Of a stretch of 64,000 bases of DNA, positions 11,566 to 23,158 are shown piece after piece. The position numbers and the translations under genes were made by a program. The notes beneath the pieces were generated by a model. That model was not told the origin of the DNA and searched no databases. It saw nothing but the letters and a program-made list of their open reading frames with translations. The DNA is from Henricia sp. BOLD:AAB3569 (lineage: Eukaryota > Echinodermata > Asteroidea > Spinulosida > Echinasteridae): positions 1 to 64,000 of the forward strand of contig JBBELK010000024.1 of NCBI GenBank assembly GCA_037783545.1, in the 5' to 3' direction. Each line of letters opens with the position of its first letter. The first letter of the stretch is position 1.

Positions 11566-13107
11566 TTTTGGCTGGTAATCCATTTTTGCACAGGCAATAA
11601 AATCTATCCTTTAGAAGCAAATTATTGAACTCGAAAACTCAACGAAATTAACTTTTTGTGAATGTTTGGGTTGGAGACTACATTACTGATTAGCCATTTG
11701 CATGACAGTATTTTCCTGTTCCCCGCAGTGACATCTGGAAGGATCAAAAATAAAAATGCAATTATCACAGCGTGGTATCTTGTTACCTCTCACCTGACAT
11801 GTCCTTATCCTCAGCCCATAATCCATACAATACGGTAAGGCGGAAACATGAAAACAGCCCCGAGGCCTGAAATCCAGATGGGATGAGACGTCTTCCAAAG
11901 TGCAATCTTAGGTTCTGCCATTTCTTGTCAGAGTATGTGCACTCATTCTTATTTTTCGCTCTCTCCCAACATTTACATGTGCACAGTAACACTGTATGGA
12001 ATTCGATGCATCGAATTATACATTGTAAGATCCTTGTATAGTAATGGTTGCAGGTGCGAATCCTGGTTGCATATGTGAGATGTGCATTTTACCACTTAAA
12101 GTTGCTTAGAACTCTCCACCCTCTCTACATGCATGGGTTTGTATCCACTGACCACTTGTGTTAGGCTGTCAGAGCTGCATATTCTCCAGGGAGTTGTACC
12201 CAATGACCAGGGGTAATACATGTAATATTGTTTTACCTGAAGCAACAAGGGGAGGCTCCCATCAATCAAGGAATTAAAACCTACTCCAAAGGAAGCCTGT
12301 GTCTATATTAGAAAATTCCTCTGTTTCTGAATTTTCTCAAATGACAGCCTTCTTCAAGTGTTTTATTCCCAAGTCATTCTATGATCAAGTCTCAGGCCAA
12401 CTCTCAAATCCAAAACTATTGTCTGTGACTCAACTGTGACTTGAGTCCTAAGCGAGAGACTTAAGTGACCAATTCTGTCATCTATTAATAAATGAGGAAT
12501 GTCCATTTTCTATTCGGGTGCATCCTCCAAAAGAGCATAGACACATTATTTGCTTCTCAAGATTGAATCAGGACACCCCTCTTCTCTCTTGTGGCTATCA
12601 ACACTTATACTAGCTACATACATGTATGTATCCTTCAGTGTGTTTATTTGTATGACTGCCTTGTATAAGTGAACTTATTGCTGCTGTTTTCAAAAGAGAC
12701 TCTTCCTTGGGATGCATATCCTTTTTCTGGCAAAGATAGAACCCAAGCCTCAATCCTTTCATATCTTTCCTCGGCTCGGAGCATATCTCAGAAAAGGGCA
12801 ACCCATTGAGCCAGGAACCCTGCCTCACAAAGGTGTGAAAAGCCTCAGGAAGCGACTCAGTACCTGTCTATCATCAGGAGTGTCATCTGTCGTCGCCTTC
12901 CTAAGCTCGCATAAAAAATTCACCCTCTTGCTTCAGTTTCATCCCTTGTGATTGCATTGAGGAGGATCTATTATTCATCATTTCAAAGCATCAATAATGG
13001 CTTGACCAGATCACTTTGGCCCACAATCAGTCATATTGAAGTGGCATACTAATGTCAAACCTTGATAATATACAACATATATATTATAACAAGGAAAATT
13101 GTAAGAA
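11566..13107. other. no gene recognised
   Basis: This holds a caagtc-type degenerate repeat at about 12345-12460. The rest is unique-looking, with only short frames. Confidence 0.4.
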
Positions 13108-13418
13108 CTCTGGATGCCGCAATAGGGCAACATTTCGGGAAGACTCTCCCCGGGGACCACCGAAATTTCGGCAAGAATCACTCAAAATGACACCTTATTT
13201 TTCTACCCGAAGCTTCCAAAGATGGTTACAGACCTAAGAGAGACGGTTCTAGACCTAATAAAAATGGTTCTCGATTTTAAAAAAATGGTTTTTGAACTAA
13301 AAAAACGATTTAGGGCGACACCAAAATGTCGCCCTATTGAGCGTGTCGCCCTATTGAGCGTGTCGCCCTAATATACCTTTTTTACACACAAATTGTCGCC
13401 CTATCCTAGCATCCATAG
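13108..13418. mobile_element. fold-back MITE-like element, 311 bp, with 17-bp tandem repeat
   Basis: The left end (tctggatgc, then aatagggcaacatttc) and right end (aaattgtcgccctatcc, then gcatccatag) are inverted repeats. Inside, gtcgccctattgagcgt is repeated at 13328-13361 and starts a third time. Pieces of a ggtt-plus-A-run motif also repeat. Confidence 0.7.
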
Positions 13419-14023
13419 TTTTTGTAGGTCCCGGCAATCCTCTGTTCTTTATTGTTTCCTTTCCTGATATCATTTTCTTGTAGATTAATTCACTTCTATT
13501 TGTTTTCGCCTTGCTTTAATGTCTGTTTACAATGTATTCCTTGGAATCTTGTGCTCTGCGGATGTTAATGTCCTAGGCTATTGTAATTGTTACATGCCTT
13601 GAATATTCAATAAAGTCATGAATTAATAAAGGTTCCTGTTATAACAAGGTAATCTGCGAAGTACAAAGGACCTCTTATTAATGAGGTTCGACTATAACAG
13701 ATGAAGAAATTATTTGGAGAAATTATACAACGAATTAAATGTTCATCCTTAAACAATTGACAAACAAAAACATAATCTGTTAACAGATTGATGTCAGTGG
13801 GTCTTCCTTTCCTGATCTAACAGCCTAGAGTGCCAGTAATAGGGTCAGGGAACCAGGCAACAAGAAATAACATTTATTCATTCTTTTAACCATGCAGCAT
13901 CCAAAGATGAGCTTAAACCTTTGAACATGTAAACTTGTCAGTGTTTTGAGAGTTATAGCTGCAACCCGAATCGTTTATTTTTTTACTGACAGAAAAGTAT
14001 TGTACCCTATACACCTCCAATAC
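13419..14023. other. no gene recognised
   Basis: A short segment around 13628-13700 (gttcctgttataacaagg, then gaggttcgactataaca) forms a weak inverted pair typical of old repeats. Nothing else was seen. Confidence 0.4.
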
Positions 14024-14190
14024 TAGACTGCCGAAGTGAATACGTCATCTTTTGTTAGTTGCCGAGGCAATTGGCTCTAAACTAAAAATCACTGAACTGT
14101 GTCTCTGTGCTTCTGCAATGGTACTTTTTCCGACGGCCATGATGTTTAGAGCCAATTTACCCTGGCAACACATCACATTTCGGCTGTCTA
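14024..14190. mobile_element. fold-back element, 167 bp
   Basis: The arms 14024-14084 and 14148-14190 share tagac, gccgaa, gttgcc and ttggctctaaac in inverted order. A related fold-back with gttgccagggtaac and gggtctaaac lies at 36786-36911. Confidence 0.65.
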
Positions 14191-15240
14191 TTCAAATGGT
14201 TATTATAGTGGCCCTATGTTGACCTCATGTGAAATTATTTATCATACATTATAACAGAAGAGGCTGTCATTTAAGTTTATTCAATTGGGCCAAATAAATA
14301 AATAAACATTTTAGGTTATTACGAAAATATTTCTCCCTCCATAGATGTCACATAAGCAGGAAGACTAAACTGACCGTTTTGTTTGTGAAAGTGAGGTTAT
14401 CGGCCAAAATGTAACTTTATCCATCTTTAGTCGACATTTTCTGCCTTCATTATTACGAGGTATGTTAGTTAGTAATGCTGAGACATCTTGAAATGCCTTA
14501 TTCACCTTTTAATTGGAAGTTGTTGATGCACTCCCCTTTTATATCTGCAGTTTCTTCACATCTAGGCCTATTTATGTTTGTATTTTTCATTATTAAATAA
14601 GCTATTTATTAATTAATAAGCTATTTCTTTTTGATTAAAACTCGAGCAAAAATAATTGGCATATAGTCATCTATAATCAGTAAAAACATATTTTAACTTT
14701 TCCTTAAAAATTACACAGACCCAAACCAGCTTTTTTTAAGCATCTGGACAGGAGGGTCTCATCATCAGTGCAAGCTTTCTTAAAAAAATGTTGGTGTCTC
14801 TTTGATGTGAAAGAGGGGTAAAATACACAATGTTGTAAAAGTTGATGGACCACCAAACAATACATGCGTTTTGACATGTTTATTCTAAATCAAGTTACAC
14901 TTTCAAATCGAACAAAGTGCTTTCTCCATGGTTTGGCCAGAGAATTTAAGTCAAGAATACATTTCCTGAAATGGTATAAACTATTACTACCAGAGATTAT
15001 GCACATAAACTGTACAGGAAATGCCAATCTGCTGAGGCCGAATAGCCAAGCAATTTAGGAAGTAATACCAAGGTTTCATTTCAATTTCAACCATCCGAAA
15101 ACTTGTTGAGAAATGTAAATATCGAACAGGGTTATAAAAATGAACTCGGTGATCTTTTGGTTATTCATACTTTCTTTGGAAACTCATAAAGTTTATAACT
15201 TTACATGTATTATCGCCTGTGCGCCTCTTTGTGCACCTGT
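14191..15240. other. 5' flank of Frizzled, no gene recognised
   Basis: AT-rich upstream sequence without coding signal or clear repeat ends. Distal regulatory DNA could lie here, but no site can be assigned with support. Confidence 0.4.
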
Positions 15241-15610
15241 TCACTGCTTTGTTCCCTGTTAATCACGTGATTTGATGACAAGCGCTGATTGGACAAACTG
15301 TACTTAGCATTTGGCGGTTTCTAATCGTATGTTAATGTTGCGGGGCGAAGAAATATCTAATTTTCTGAAACAAATGTGAAAAATTACAATACTGTGTCGC
15401 TTTCCTTACAAAAGTGGGTATTTTATTCATAAAAATGTAAAATTTCCGTTTACCTGCTCGTGCCCCATGGCTCAGTTGTGGGTGTGGCTAGAGGTTTATT
15501 ATCGTGGGTGATAGAAACCGTTTCCGTGACGTCACGAGCAGCCATTGGGCTAGCACAAAGCACGTAGGTATGGTAAACATGCTCTGTCACGGGCTCTCTC
15601 TGCTGGCGCT
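15241..15610 (+). promoter_or_regulatory. candidate Frizzled promoter region
   Basis: The region just upstream of the Frizzled leader has an E-box CACGTG (15264-15269), an inverted CCAAT box (15288-15292), a full CRE palindrome TGACGTCA (15527-15534) and another inverted CCAAT box (15544-15548). No TATA box is evident near the gene. The association with the promoter is inferred from position; the transcription start is unknown. Confidence 0.4.
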
Positions 15611-15611
15611 T

Positions 15612-15682
15612 ATGGCGAGGTGTTGGTGAATCTCGTCACACGTACACCAAGCCTTGCAAGTCGAATGGTGTGTCTGGCTTGA
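15612..15682 (+). promoter_or_regulatory. two short upstream ORFs before the Frizzled start
   Basis: Two minimal ORFs, each of five codons plus stop, begin at 15612 and 15665 and end with TGA at 15629 and 15682. If the transcript starts upstream, ribosomes meet both before the main ATG at 15811. Whether they are transcribed is not known. Confidence 0.35.
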
Positions 15683-15810
15683 TACATTTGCGTCCGAAAC
15701 ACAAAACAACAGCCAGATTCGTTGAGGAAAAACTTCGCCAAGTAAGATTTAATCGCTGTTGTCTCAATGATCCGGCATTAACAGAGAAGCCGAAGAATTC
15801 ATCTGACAGT

Positions 15811-17472
15811 ATGGCGCCGAGAAACGGGGATGTTGTGTCGAGATTCGGGGCAAGTATTGTTGTGATCGTCGGAATTTTCCTGTGCAAAATGTCTGGCGTG
15901 GAATGTCAACTCGGCAGCATGTCGTACGGGCGTTGTGAACCCATAACCATTCCGCTGTGCCAGGATGTCCCGTACAATGAAACAATCATGCCGAATTTAC
16001 TGAACCACCAGAGACAGGAGGAAGCTGGCCTGGAAGTCCACCAGTTCTATCCGCTTGTCAAGGTGCAGTGCTCTGTCGATCTGAAATCTTTCCTGTGCTC
16101 CATGTACGCCCCGTTCTGTGCCCGGATGATGCCGGACCAGCCAGCACTTCAACCCTGCAAATCACTCTGCCTCAGTGCCCGCAACGGCTGCGAAGGACTC
16201 ATGAACAAATTCGGTTTTTCGTGGCCGGAAAGTCTAGACTGCGACAAATTTCCCGAATCGGGACTCTGTTTCGATCGAAACCGCACCACAGACAAGTTCA
16301 CAATTTCCCCGTCCCCGCCTCCCAATGTGACAAAAATACCGCCGAAGACGTCCATATCCAAGCCAGTCCCCTTTACGTGCCCGAATGAGCTGATGGTGAA
16401 TTCGGACTGGGAATACGAATTCCTGGGTGCTCCGAACTGTAGTGCTCCCTGTCACATGTACTTCAATAGCACCAGCGAACAGAGATTTGCCCGAGTTTGG
16501 ATTGGATCATGGGCATTTCTGTGTGCTGTCTCGTCACTTTTTACGGTCCTCACATTTCTCATCGACCGGACCCGATTTAAGTACCCCGAACGACCCATCA
16601 TCTTTCTCTCAGGATGTTACCTCGTCATCTCGGTGGTCTACATTTGTGGATTTTTCCTTGCGGACACGGTTGCCTGCAACAAGCCCACAGCACCCGGAAG
16701 ACTGTGGACTCAAACTCAAGGACCCAAACGCGAGGGATGCACGATTCTCTTCATGTTGCTGTACTACTTTCGTATGGCCTCCTCGTTATGGTGGGTCATC
16801 CTGAGCTTGACGTGGTTCCTGGCTGCCGGAATGAAGTGGGGTCATGAAGCCATCGAGCGAAACGCTCAGTATTTCCACTTTGCGGCCTGGGCCATCCCTG
16901 CCATTAAGACAATTGTCATTCTTGCCATTGGTGAAATCGACGGTGATCCTCTTTCGGGCGTCTGCTACACCGGTGTCTCAGACATCAATGCCCTTCGTGG
17001 GTTTGTCCTGGCTCCGCTCTTCGTCTATCTCATCATCGGCTCCATCTTCCTACTGACGGGATTTATCGCTCTGTTCCGAATCAGAACTTTCATGAAGCAG
17101 GATGGCAACAAGACCGACAAACTAGAAAAGCTGATGATGCGCATCGGACTTTTCTCCGTTCTCTACACGCTCCCGGCATCTGTCGTCATTGGATGTTACT
17201 TTTACGAGCAGTCAAACCACGCACGGTGGCAGGCACAGTGGATGAAGCGAAACTGTGCCCAGTACAGCTTCACCTGCGTAGGGTTCCAGCATATCAACGA
17301 CCTATCCTATCCAGATTTTCTTGTCTACATGATAAAATATTTAATGCTTTTAGTCGTCGGGATCACAAGCGGTGTTTGGATCTGGTCAGGGAAAACTGTA
17401 CGATCCTGGTCCATTTTTTACGCAAGATTATGTTCCCTCGTTCAACCCAAACAGCCACCCACAAACGTATGA
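15811..17472 (+). CDS. Frizzled receptor, Fz1/2/7 class, intronless
   Basis: A 553-aa seven-pass Wnt receptor of the plasma membrane that signals through Dishevelled. Residues 1-32 form a signal peptide. The cysteine-rich Wnt-binding domain has all ten cysteines (42, 50, 87, 96, 103, 116, 120, 127, 144, 153) and the Fz1/2/7-like runs ITIPLC, MPNLLNH and [16 protein letters not shown]-glycosylation sequons include N56, N157, N172 and N219. Helices lie near 226-250, 262-283, 310-338, 352-373, 397-422, 441-464 and 503-526. KTVRSW (528-533) is the Dishevelled motif. The 20-residue tail ends T-N-V, a class I PDZ ligand that differs from the vertebrate ETTV or ETAV. The start at 15811 has A at -3 and G at +4 and gives the signal peptide. 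The frame stays open upstream without an in-frame ATG, and the next methionine (27) would break the signal peptide. The whole coding region is one exon. Family assignment is secure; the exact paralogue would need a tree. Confidence 0.97.
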   Translation: MAPRNGDVVSRFGASIVVIVGIFLCKMSGVECQLGSMSYGRCEPITIPLCQDVPYNETIMPNLLNHQRQEEAGLEVHQFYPLVKVQCSVDLKSFLCSMYAPFCARMMPDQPALQPCKSLCLSARNGCEGLMNKFGFSWPESLDCDKFPESGLCFDRNRTTDKFTISPSPPPNVTKIPPKTSISKPVPFTCPNELMVNSDWEYEFLGAPNCSAPCHMYFNSTSEQRFARVWIGSWAFLCAVSSLFTVLTFLIDRTRFKYPERPIIFLSGCYLVISVVYICGFFLADTVACNKPTAPGRLWTQTQGPKREGCTILFMLLYYFRMASSLWWVILSLTWFLAAGMKWGHEAIERNAQYFHFAAWAIPAIKTIVILAIGEIDGDPLSGVCYTGVSDINALRGFVLAPLFVYLIIGSIFLLTGFIALFRIRTFMKQDGNKTDKLEKLMMRIGLFSVLYTLPASVVIGCYFYEQSNHARWQAQWMKRNCAQYSFTCVGFQHINDLSYPDFLVYMIKYLMLLVVGITSGVWIWSGKTVRSWSIFYARLCSLVQPKQPPTNV

Positions 17473-18185
17473 TGAGATTTATGTTTTCTTGTAAATAACT
17501 TAAACTTAACGGAACACCAAAAATTAAAAACTGAGCAACAGTATAGCTTGTGGTAGAACAACCATCAGTCTCCCTCGCCCCTTCGCCAAAACACTTAAGG
17601 ATTTGCTTTTCATGGAAGCTAGCTGTTGGTGACAACCTGTACTGCAAACTGCACACCTATCCTTGCCAGAACTTGCAACGGATAACATCAAAGTGGAACT
17701 GTGAACGTGACTGCATAATCGTTAAACATGTGACTTTGTGTAAGAATTGTGGACAAGCCAGGCTAAGCTGTGTGATGACTGCATTCACTCGTACTCACCC
17801 AAGTCCTGGACAATACCAGGTGGGTGAAATCGGAAAGAATTTAGTACCTGACTATAGGACCTGAAAGGATGTTTTGATTGGAAAGATTGGCACATTTTTA
17901 CTGCTAAATTTGACCTTTTGATCACAAGAGAAAAGTAATGGTCGGTACTCGGATACTAAATTATTTCCGTGAAATCTTGTAAATATGCTGTAATTTGAGA
18001 AAATATTGTCCAAATATGCTTGCAACAATATATGACTAATTACGTGCGAAAAGAATACTACAATTTTATGATATGTTCAGCCATGGTACTGCAATTTGTA
18101 CTAGTACTAGGCCAACTTCGCTAATGAATGTTTTACTTGATTAAACTATTTTTGATTTTATAATAAATTTGTAAATTCACTTTTT
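17473..18185 (+). other. Frizzled 3' untranslated region (predicted)
   Basis: AT-rich sequence follows the stop. A TGTAAATA word (17978-17985) matches the Pumilio recognition consensus. The first well-placed polyadenylation hexamer is AATAAA at 18162-18167. The true end may lie further downstream. Confidence 0.5.
18162..18167 (+). terminator. candidate polyadenylation signal of Frizzled
   Basis: AATAAA lies 690 bp after the stop codon and is followed within 30 bases by a T-rich stretch. Later AATAAA hexamers also exist, for example 22575-22580 and 26264-26269, so a longer transcript cannot be excluded. Confidence 0.45.
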
Positions 18186-18492
18186 TAAGTTGTGATTTTT
18201 TTGTTATGTGATAAGAATGGTACACTGCACAAGTACATGTACTTCACTTTTGTAATTAACCACATTGTAATTGCTCACATCATAAGCAACATTAAGTTAT
18301 TATTACTTGGTCAAACTTGTACAGATTATTGCAAATCACCATGTATTAAAAAGTACTGTAATTCACACGTCAAATTGGCATTAAATTAAAAAATAAAAAG
18401 TACTGGTAATGTGTATGCTACATGTATTTGCAAAGCACAGATACATGTGTAGGCATCAGGTATTTGACTTTTTAAAAAGTCATTGGCACTTG

Positions 18493-18846
18493 AAGGAGCG
18501 TGACCAGATTCTTTTCTAAAATGGATTTCGTTCTAACCTAACAATTACTCAAAATACTTTCCCAAAATACTATCCATAAAAATAAAACGCATGGAAATAA
18601 ACCATTGAAATAAACCTGAATTTGAATGTGGAAACAAAAAAATTTGGTAAATCCCTACACTGCTTTATGTAACCTGATAAAATACTAAAGTTCGGTAGAT
18701 TTTTAACAATATCATTTGAAATATACAGATTGAAGTTCATAATGGTAATAAAATGAGTAAAATATGACATAATAATATGGTATCAAAATCTCAACACCTG
18801 TGGGAAAAATAGGGTGCTCAAAAATGTGATCTAGTCACGCTCCTTT
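18493..18846 (-). mobile_element. TTAA-type MITE with aaggagcgtgacc ends
   Basis: The inverted ends are aaggagcgtgaccaga and tagtcacgctcctt. The right flank is TTAA and the left TTGA, consistent with a mutated TTAA duplication. Read on the - strand, it aligns with 46373-46680 and the outer element at 53648-54657, sharing the run gaaatccattttctagaaa near the end. Confidence 0.7.
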
Positions 18847-19061
18847 AAAGCTGGAGCTGGAGTTCCAGTTTTGTTTGGGACATAGTTACCACTTATTGTC
18901 TTTAATGTGACTTGACAATTAACAGATGTCAAATTTCCGAGCAAATTTTAAAACATTTTTCTGAGGACAATTTTGTTTCGGTGCATAAAACCCTCAAGTT
19001 CGAAAAAGAAAATATTTCTTTGAACCCGTAATAAGGGTAAGGTTTCGGCAAAAATACAGGG

Positions 19062-19262
19062 GTTCATTACCATGCACGGACACCCAGGATTTTTCCTTGT
19101 TATGACATATAAACCCATGTAAAAATATTAGTTTGACGATAAAAAATGCAAAATTAAGAGGGAAAAGTGTCATGAATTTGATAAGGAAAAACTTAGAATT
19201 TTGGAGAGTTGTCTCATAGCACATCATGGGGTCTCAGAGGGTGACAGTCAGTGCATGGTAAT
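19062..19262. mobile_element. short fold-back element, 200 bp
   Basis: The end words cattaccatgcac and gtgcatggtaat are inverted repeats. The inside is AT-rich and non-coding. A single-arm relic, gtgcattaccatgaatg, occurs near 29945. Confidence 0.5.
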
Positions 19263-22200
19263 CTGTCCTCCACTATGCCATGATATGATTCTGTTACTGT
19301 TCGTACGTACATAGACATTTAATCTTTAAAAGTTTAAAACACATCTTAGCCCAAACCATTATCCTAACTGGACCTCTAGCTTAAACTTAACTCTTTTCTA
19401 ATGCATTCTCATCTTGCAAATTTGTACCTCTGGTACAATTATTATATAGGCACTGAAAGGAACTAAAACAGTGACTTAATTTGTGTATTTATGTGTAAAA
19501 AACAAAAACCACTGTAAAATAACATGTACTGATACAGTACAACCGTGGGCCAACTTTCAGGCACTTTGCTTTTTGTGCCGATCCCTGAATCTTTTAGTCT
19601 CATTCAACTGGTTTTGTAACAAAAAAGTCCTTGGTAGAGCTACCGTAGCAGCACACACAACAGTCTGGTGTGAATGCCTTGTCTGATTAATAGGGCAACC
19701 CTGTGAAATCTTTTGTGAAAGACCGAAAGGCTGCAGAAAGGGGTTTTTAACAAAACGCTGGGGATCATTACAAATTGTAGTGGAGGTTTTGATGATGACC
19801 TTATTACATAAATCACTTTTGTAATGATGTTGTTACATCATCAGTCATCTCTGCTGGTTGGGTTCATAAGCTATGAAAGTTGGAAGGGTTCAGTGGACAG
19901 AAAATTTGTCGCAAGAAAAATATGCTGCCCCAAATGTCGGTGCATGCAAAAAATGTCGGTGCAAGTTGTGAAGCAACCATGTCCCCACTGTTTACTGCAC
20001 AGCCCCTGGTATGAAAAGTTGTCTGTATTCTGGTTGGTCAACAATTTTTCTTTTTCAAAAAGAATATACAGTATTATAAAAAAAAAATAAGAATAGAATC
20101 AGCGTCTTTCAAATCTTGCATTTTTGAAAAGAAATTGGTCTTGAATCTGAAACACTACAGTACAAAGCCCATGTTATTGTCATAAATATGGACCTTTCCA
20201 ATTTCAACTTGCCTTCACAATAATTTGTTAAATGTACATGTAGGCCTATGTAGTCACCGTTTCTTCCTTAAAATTAATTATCAGCCATCGGTAACAGTTA
20301 GTGTGGAAAAAATTGGTATGAAAACAAAATGCAGATTTTACTTTAAAAAGAAAACATCATTTTTTAACCACTCTCATATGATTTGTACATGAGGTTTTGG
20401 GTGATGTTCGACTCGTAATAATACTAGTAAATTCTTTCCGCCATGTCTCCATGGCTATTCTGTACTCATTGCCTTTACATGTAGTGAAGAGGAAATAATC
20501 AAATAATGTGTGGATTTCAGAAGTATTCCAAAAATTAATAATTATCATAAAGTTGGCAAATATTGTTTTCAACCCCGTGAAACTCCACTTCAGTCCAGAG
20601 ATTTGTCTTGTGTGAAAGGCCCTCATGTGTATACTGTATGCTGACATGCATGTAACTCAATTTTTCAGTAATGGAAGACTTCAGTGTTTCGTGTTTAAAT
20701 TTTAAAAACACTGAAGCCATTTCCTGTTTGTTAAAGTATCAGTTTGCCCCTTCCCAGTAAAAATACTACAAAATAAAAAACGGGCATGTATGGAAAGTTA
20801 GACAAACAAATGCTGCATTTGAATAAGAAGCATCATCAACTCGACCTACATGTACGATAAACAGGGTCCAAAGGTTCATACAGAGCGCCAGTCCTGCATG
20901 TGTGTTCAGCTAGTCCATCAATCGCTGTTCCCAGAAAGAATTCTGCCTCAGCTGGACAAAAGTGACCTCCGCTAGTTTTGTCGGCTGAAAACCGTCGAAG
21001 TTGGTGCTGATAAAGATCGGTCAAGTCAAGCAGAGAAAATTTTAAAGACAGGGCAGAATGAAAACCAAAAATGTCCACAGGCAAAGAAGTGAACTTTAGT
21101 TTGAGTACTATGGATTCTGGAGAGTTTTCCCCAAAGTGTATTTCTCATGATAAGAGAAAGCTACATGTAACATAATTCTATTTCTAATAGTATTTGTAAA
21201 GTTTTTTTCCCCCCAAGTTTGTTCAATGTACATGTACTTCATGGTAACTGTGACACTTCTGACATTTTCCCACTAGAAATTATGAAACCACGTTTGACTC
21301 TGTCTGTCATCTGCTTGTAAAGAAAAAAATAGAGCTACATGTAAGGTCATGCACATGACTCCAGTCTGTAATCAGTGTCAATATTTTATAACTTCATGGG
21401 TCATTCCCTTCACAGTTAGGTGCTAAAGCAAGAATGTTGTATGTGACAGGAATGCATAAATGTTTAGGCCCTGAACAAAATATATTACAGAAGATTTAAA
21501 TAAGTTGTTAAATTTGGCAAAGCATGGATTTCACGAAGGTTACATATGTACATGTACCATCCATTCCCTTGCCAAAACTGTCTTGGTGCCCTTTTTTCTG
21601 TGAATTTTTAAAACAATAAATTGCATTACCCCTTCTGCCTATGGTGCATAAAGAACATGTAGGCCTATATGTCCTTAACACGTTGACTCCATTTTGCTTA
21701 AAATCAATTGGATGTAACCAAATAATAATTTTTCCTAAATTTGTTGATAAAATGGACATGAAAGTGAAAGAAAGCTTCTGCTCTCAATAATATTCGGTTA
21801 AAAGGGGTTAAAAACCTTATGACCTCTGTTCAAAGGCCATTGGCCTGAAAAAAAGGTTCAGATAGACAAGGGCGGATACAGATTCCACAACCCCATTCCT
21901 GCAACTTCTCAAACTACATCTCGAAACTTGAAAATTCCCTTCACCTGTGCCCAAATTGACATCAATCTGCTGCTTGCATTTTCTGCTGGGAGATCAATTT
22001 CACAGGTCTCCAGGCTGCTTCTGCGGCCAGGAATTTTTAAAGGGACAGTCACACTACACTCTGAAAAATATTCAGTAAAATGCATTTTGCTGATTGAGAA
22101 GGAAAAAGACTACTAGTCCCCGCATTGTTAAGCAATTCCCAATTAGAGTATACTACATGTTGTTGTATACTTTTATTTTATCAAAATGATTTTAGTGGAC

Positions 22201-22911
22201 ATTAGGCCTACTGCGGTACTTCCAAAAGTACAATGTCATGTGTAAGGGCAGGCAACCTTTAAATATGAAAGCAGAAGCTTTTTTAAAAATAAAAATCCAG
22301 TAGGCTATATGCATTTCCAGAAAAAGATGGACATGTTTGGCATAATGAGATGCATTTTATCATGTTTTATCAGCTTGGTTAAAAACAAAAAAATCTATCT
22401 TTTATTTTAAATGACAAGTTTATTTGTTCGTTTTAAACAGTTCCAACATTTTAAAAACTCTGTTGCCTCAATTTTGTTGCTTTCCTGTTATTTGTTGCCA
22501 TATTTGGCTTTGTTTGAGGTACTGTATTTTTTATTATAACCAAAGTATGTTTTAATTATAGCCTGTTCCATTTTAATAAAATCATTGTGTTGAATGCTCA
22601 GAAGTTTTATTTATTATGATCATGAAGTTGTAATTTCTGCAAGGCATTTAGCCTCATCACACTTTGTAAATTTTATCAGCCGGATATTTTGATCAGTACT
22701 TTTGGGCAAGTCATGTACATGCACCATTACGGTAGAACCCCTTTAGTTACACTTTGGCACATATGCCCTGTCTTGTGGTGAATTCTGGGGTTTGCATACT
22801 TAAAAAACAAAGTATAGAAGTGAGACTCAATGCGCAAATTTGCGTGCAATGCATTAATGGACGGCATATCGGATAAGGAAAATCTGCACAATTTGTGACA
22901 TGAAGTCGGTT
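19263..22911. other. no gene recognised
   Basis: About 3.6 kb of AT-rich DNA downstream of Frizzled. It contains dispersed acatgtac and taggcctat words and isolated AATAAA hexamers. No exon with splice sites or domain content was found on either strand. Confidence 0.45.
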
Positions 22912-23158
22912 TCAGGTGGATTCATTGGCGCGCAATTTTGACGCTCGTCGCTTTGGGAAAAAGTACCGTGCAGGGAATCTAGAGTGACATGAAGCACTAA
23001 AACTCACAGAATCTCAAAAACGCATTCCGACCAGTTGATTGTGTGATTTTCAGTGTGTTACTCAGCTCCAATTTCCGTCTACGTCGCTCCTTCAGAAAGC
23101 GATGCGCGTTGCACTTGTGTGCGAAAAAGGGTCAGTGTGGTGTGAATCCACCCTTGAG
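22912..23158. mobile_element. MITE-like element with ggtggattca ends
   Basis: The left end caggtggattcattggcg mirrors the right end gtggtgtgaatccaccctt. Inverted internal words include cgctcgtcgcttt and agaaagcgatgcgcg, and the centre has actcacagaatctcaaaaac. Elements at 40066-40319 and part of 25915-26020 share this design. Confidence 0.6.

Noticed and set aside
12600..12960. Possible exon with opposite frames of 72 and 79 aa
   Set aside because: No splice sites in phase, and both strands look equally protein-like.
14800..14807. TCF/LEF-type CTTTGATG site about 1 kb upstream of Frizzled
   Set aside because: An 8-bp match is expected by chance in several kb, and there is no cluster or conservation evidence.
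15670..15810. N-terminal extension of Frizzled by 47 residues
   Set aside because: It has no in-frame ATG. The ATG at 15811 has good context and starts a signal peptide as expected for the family.
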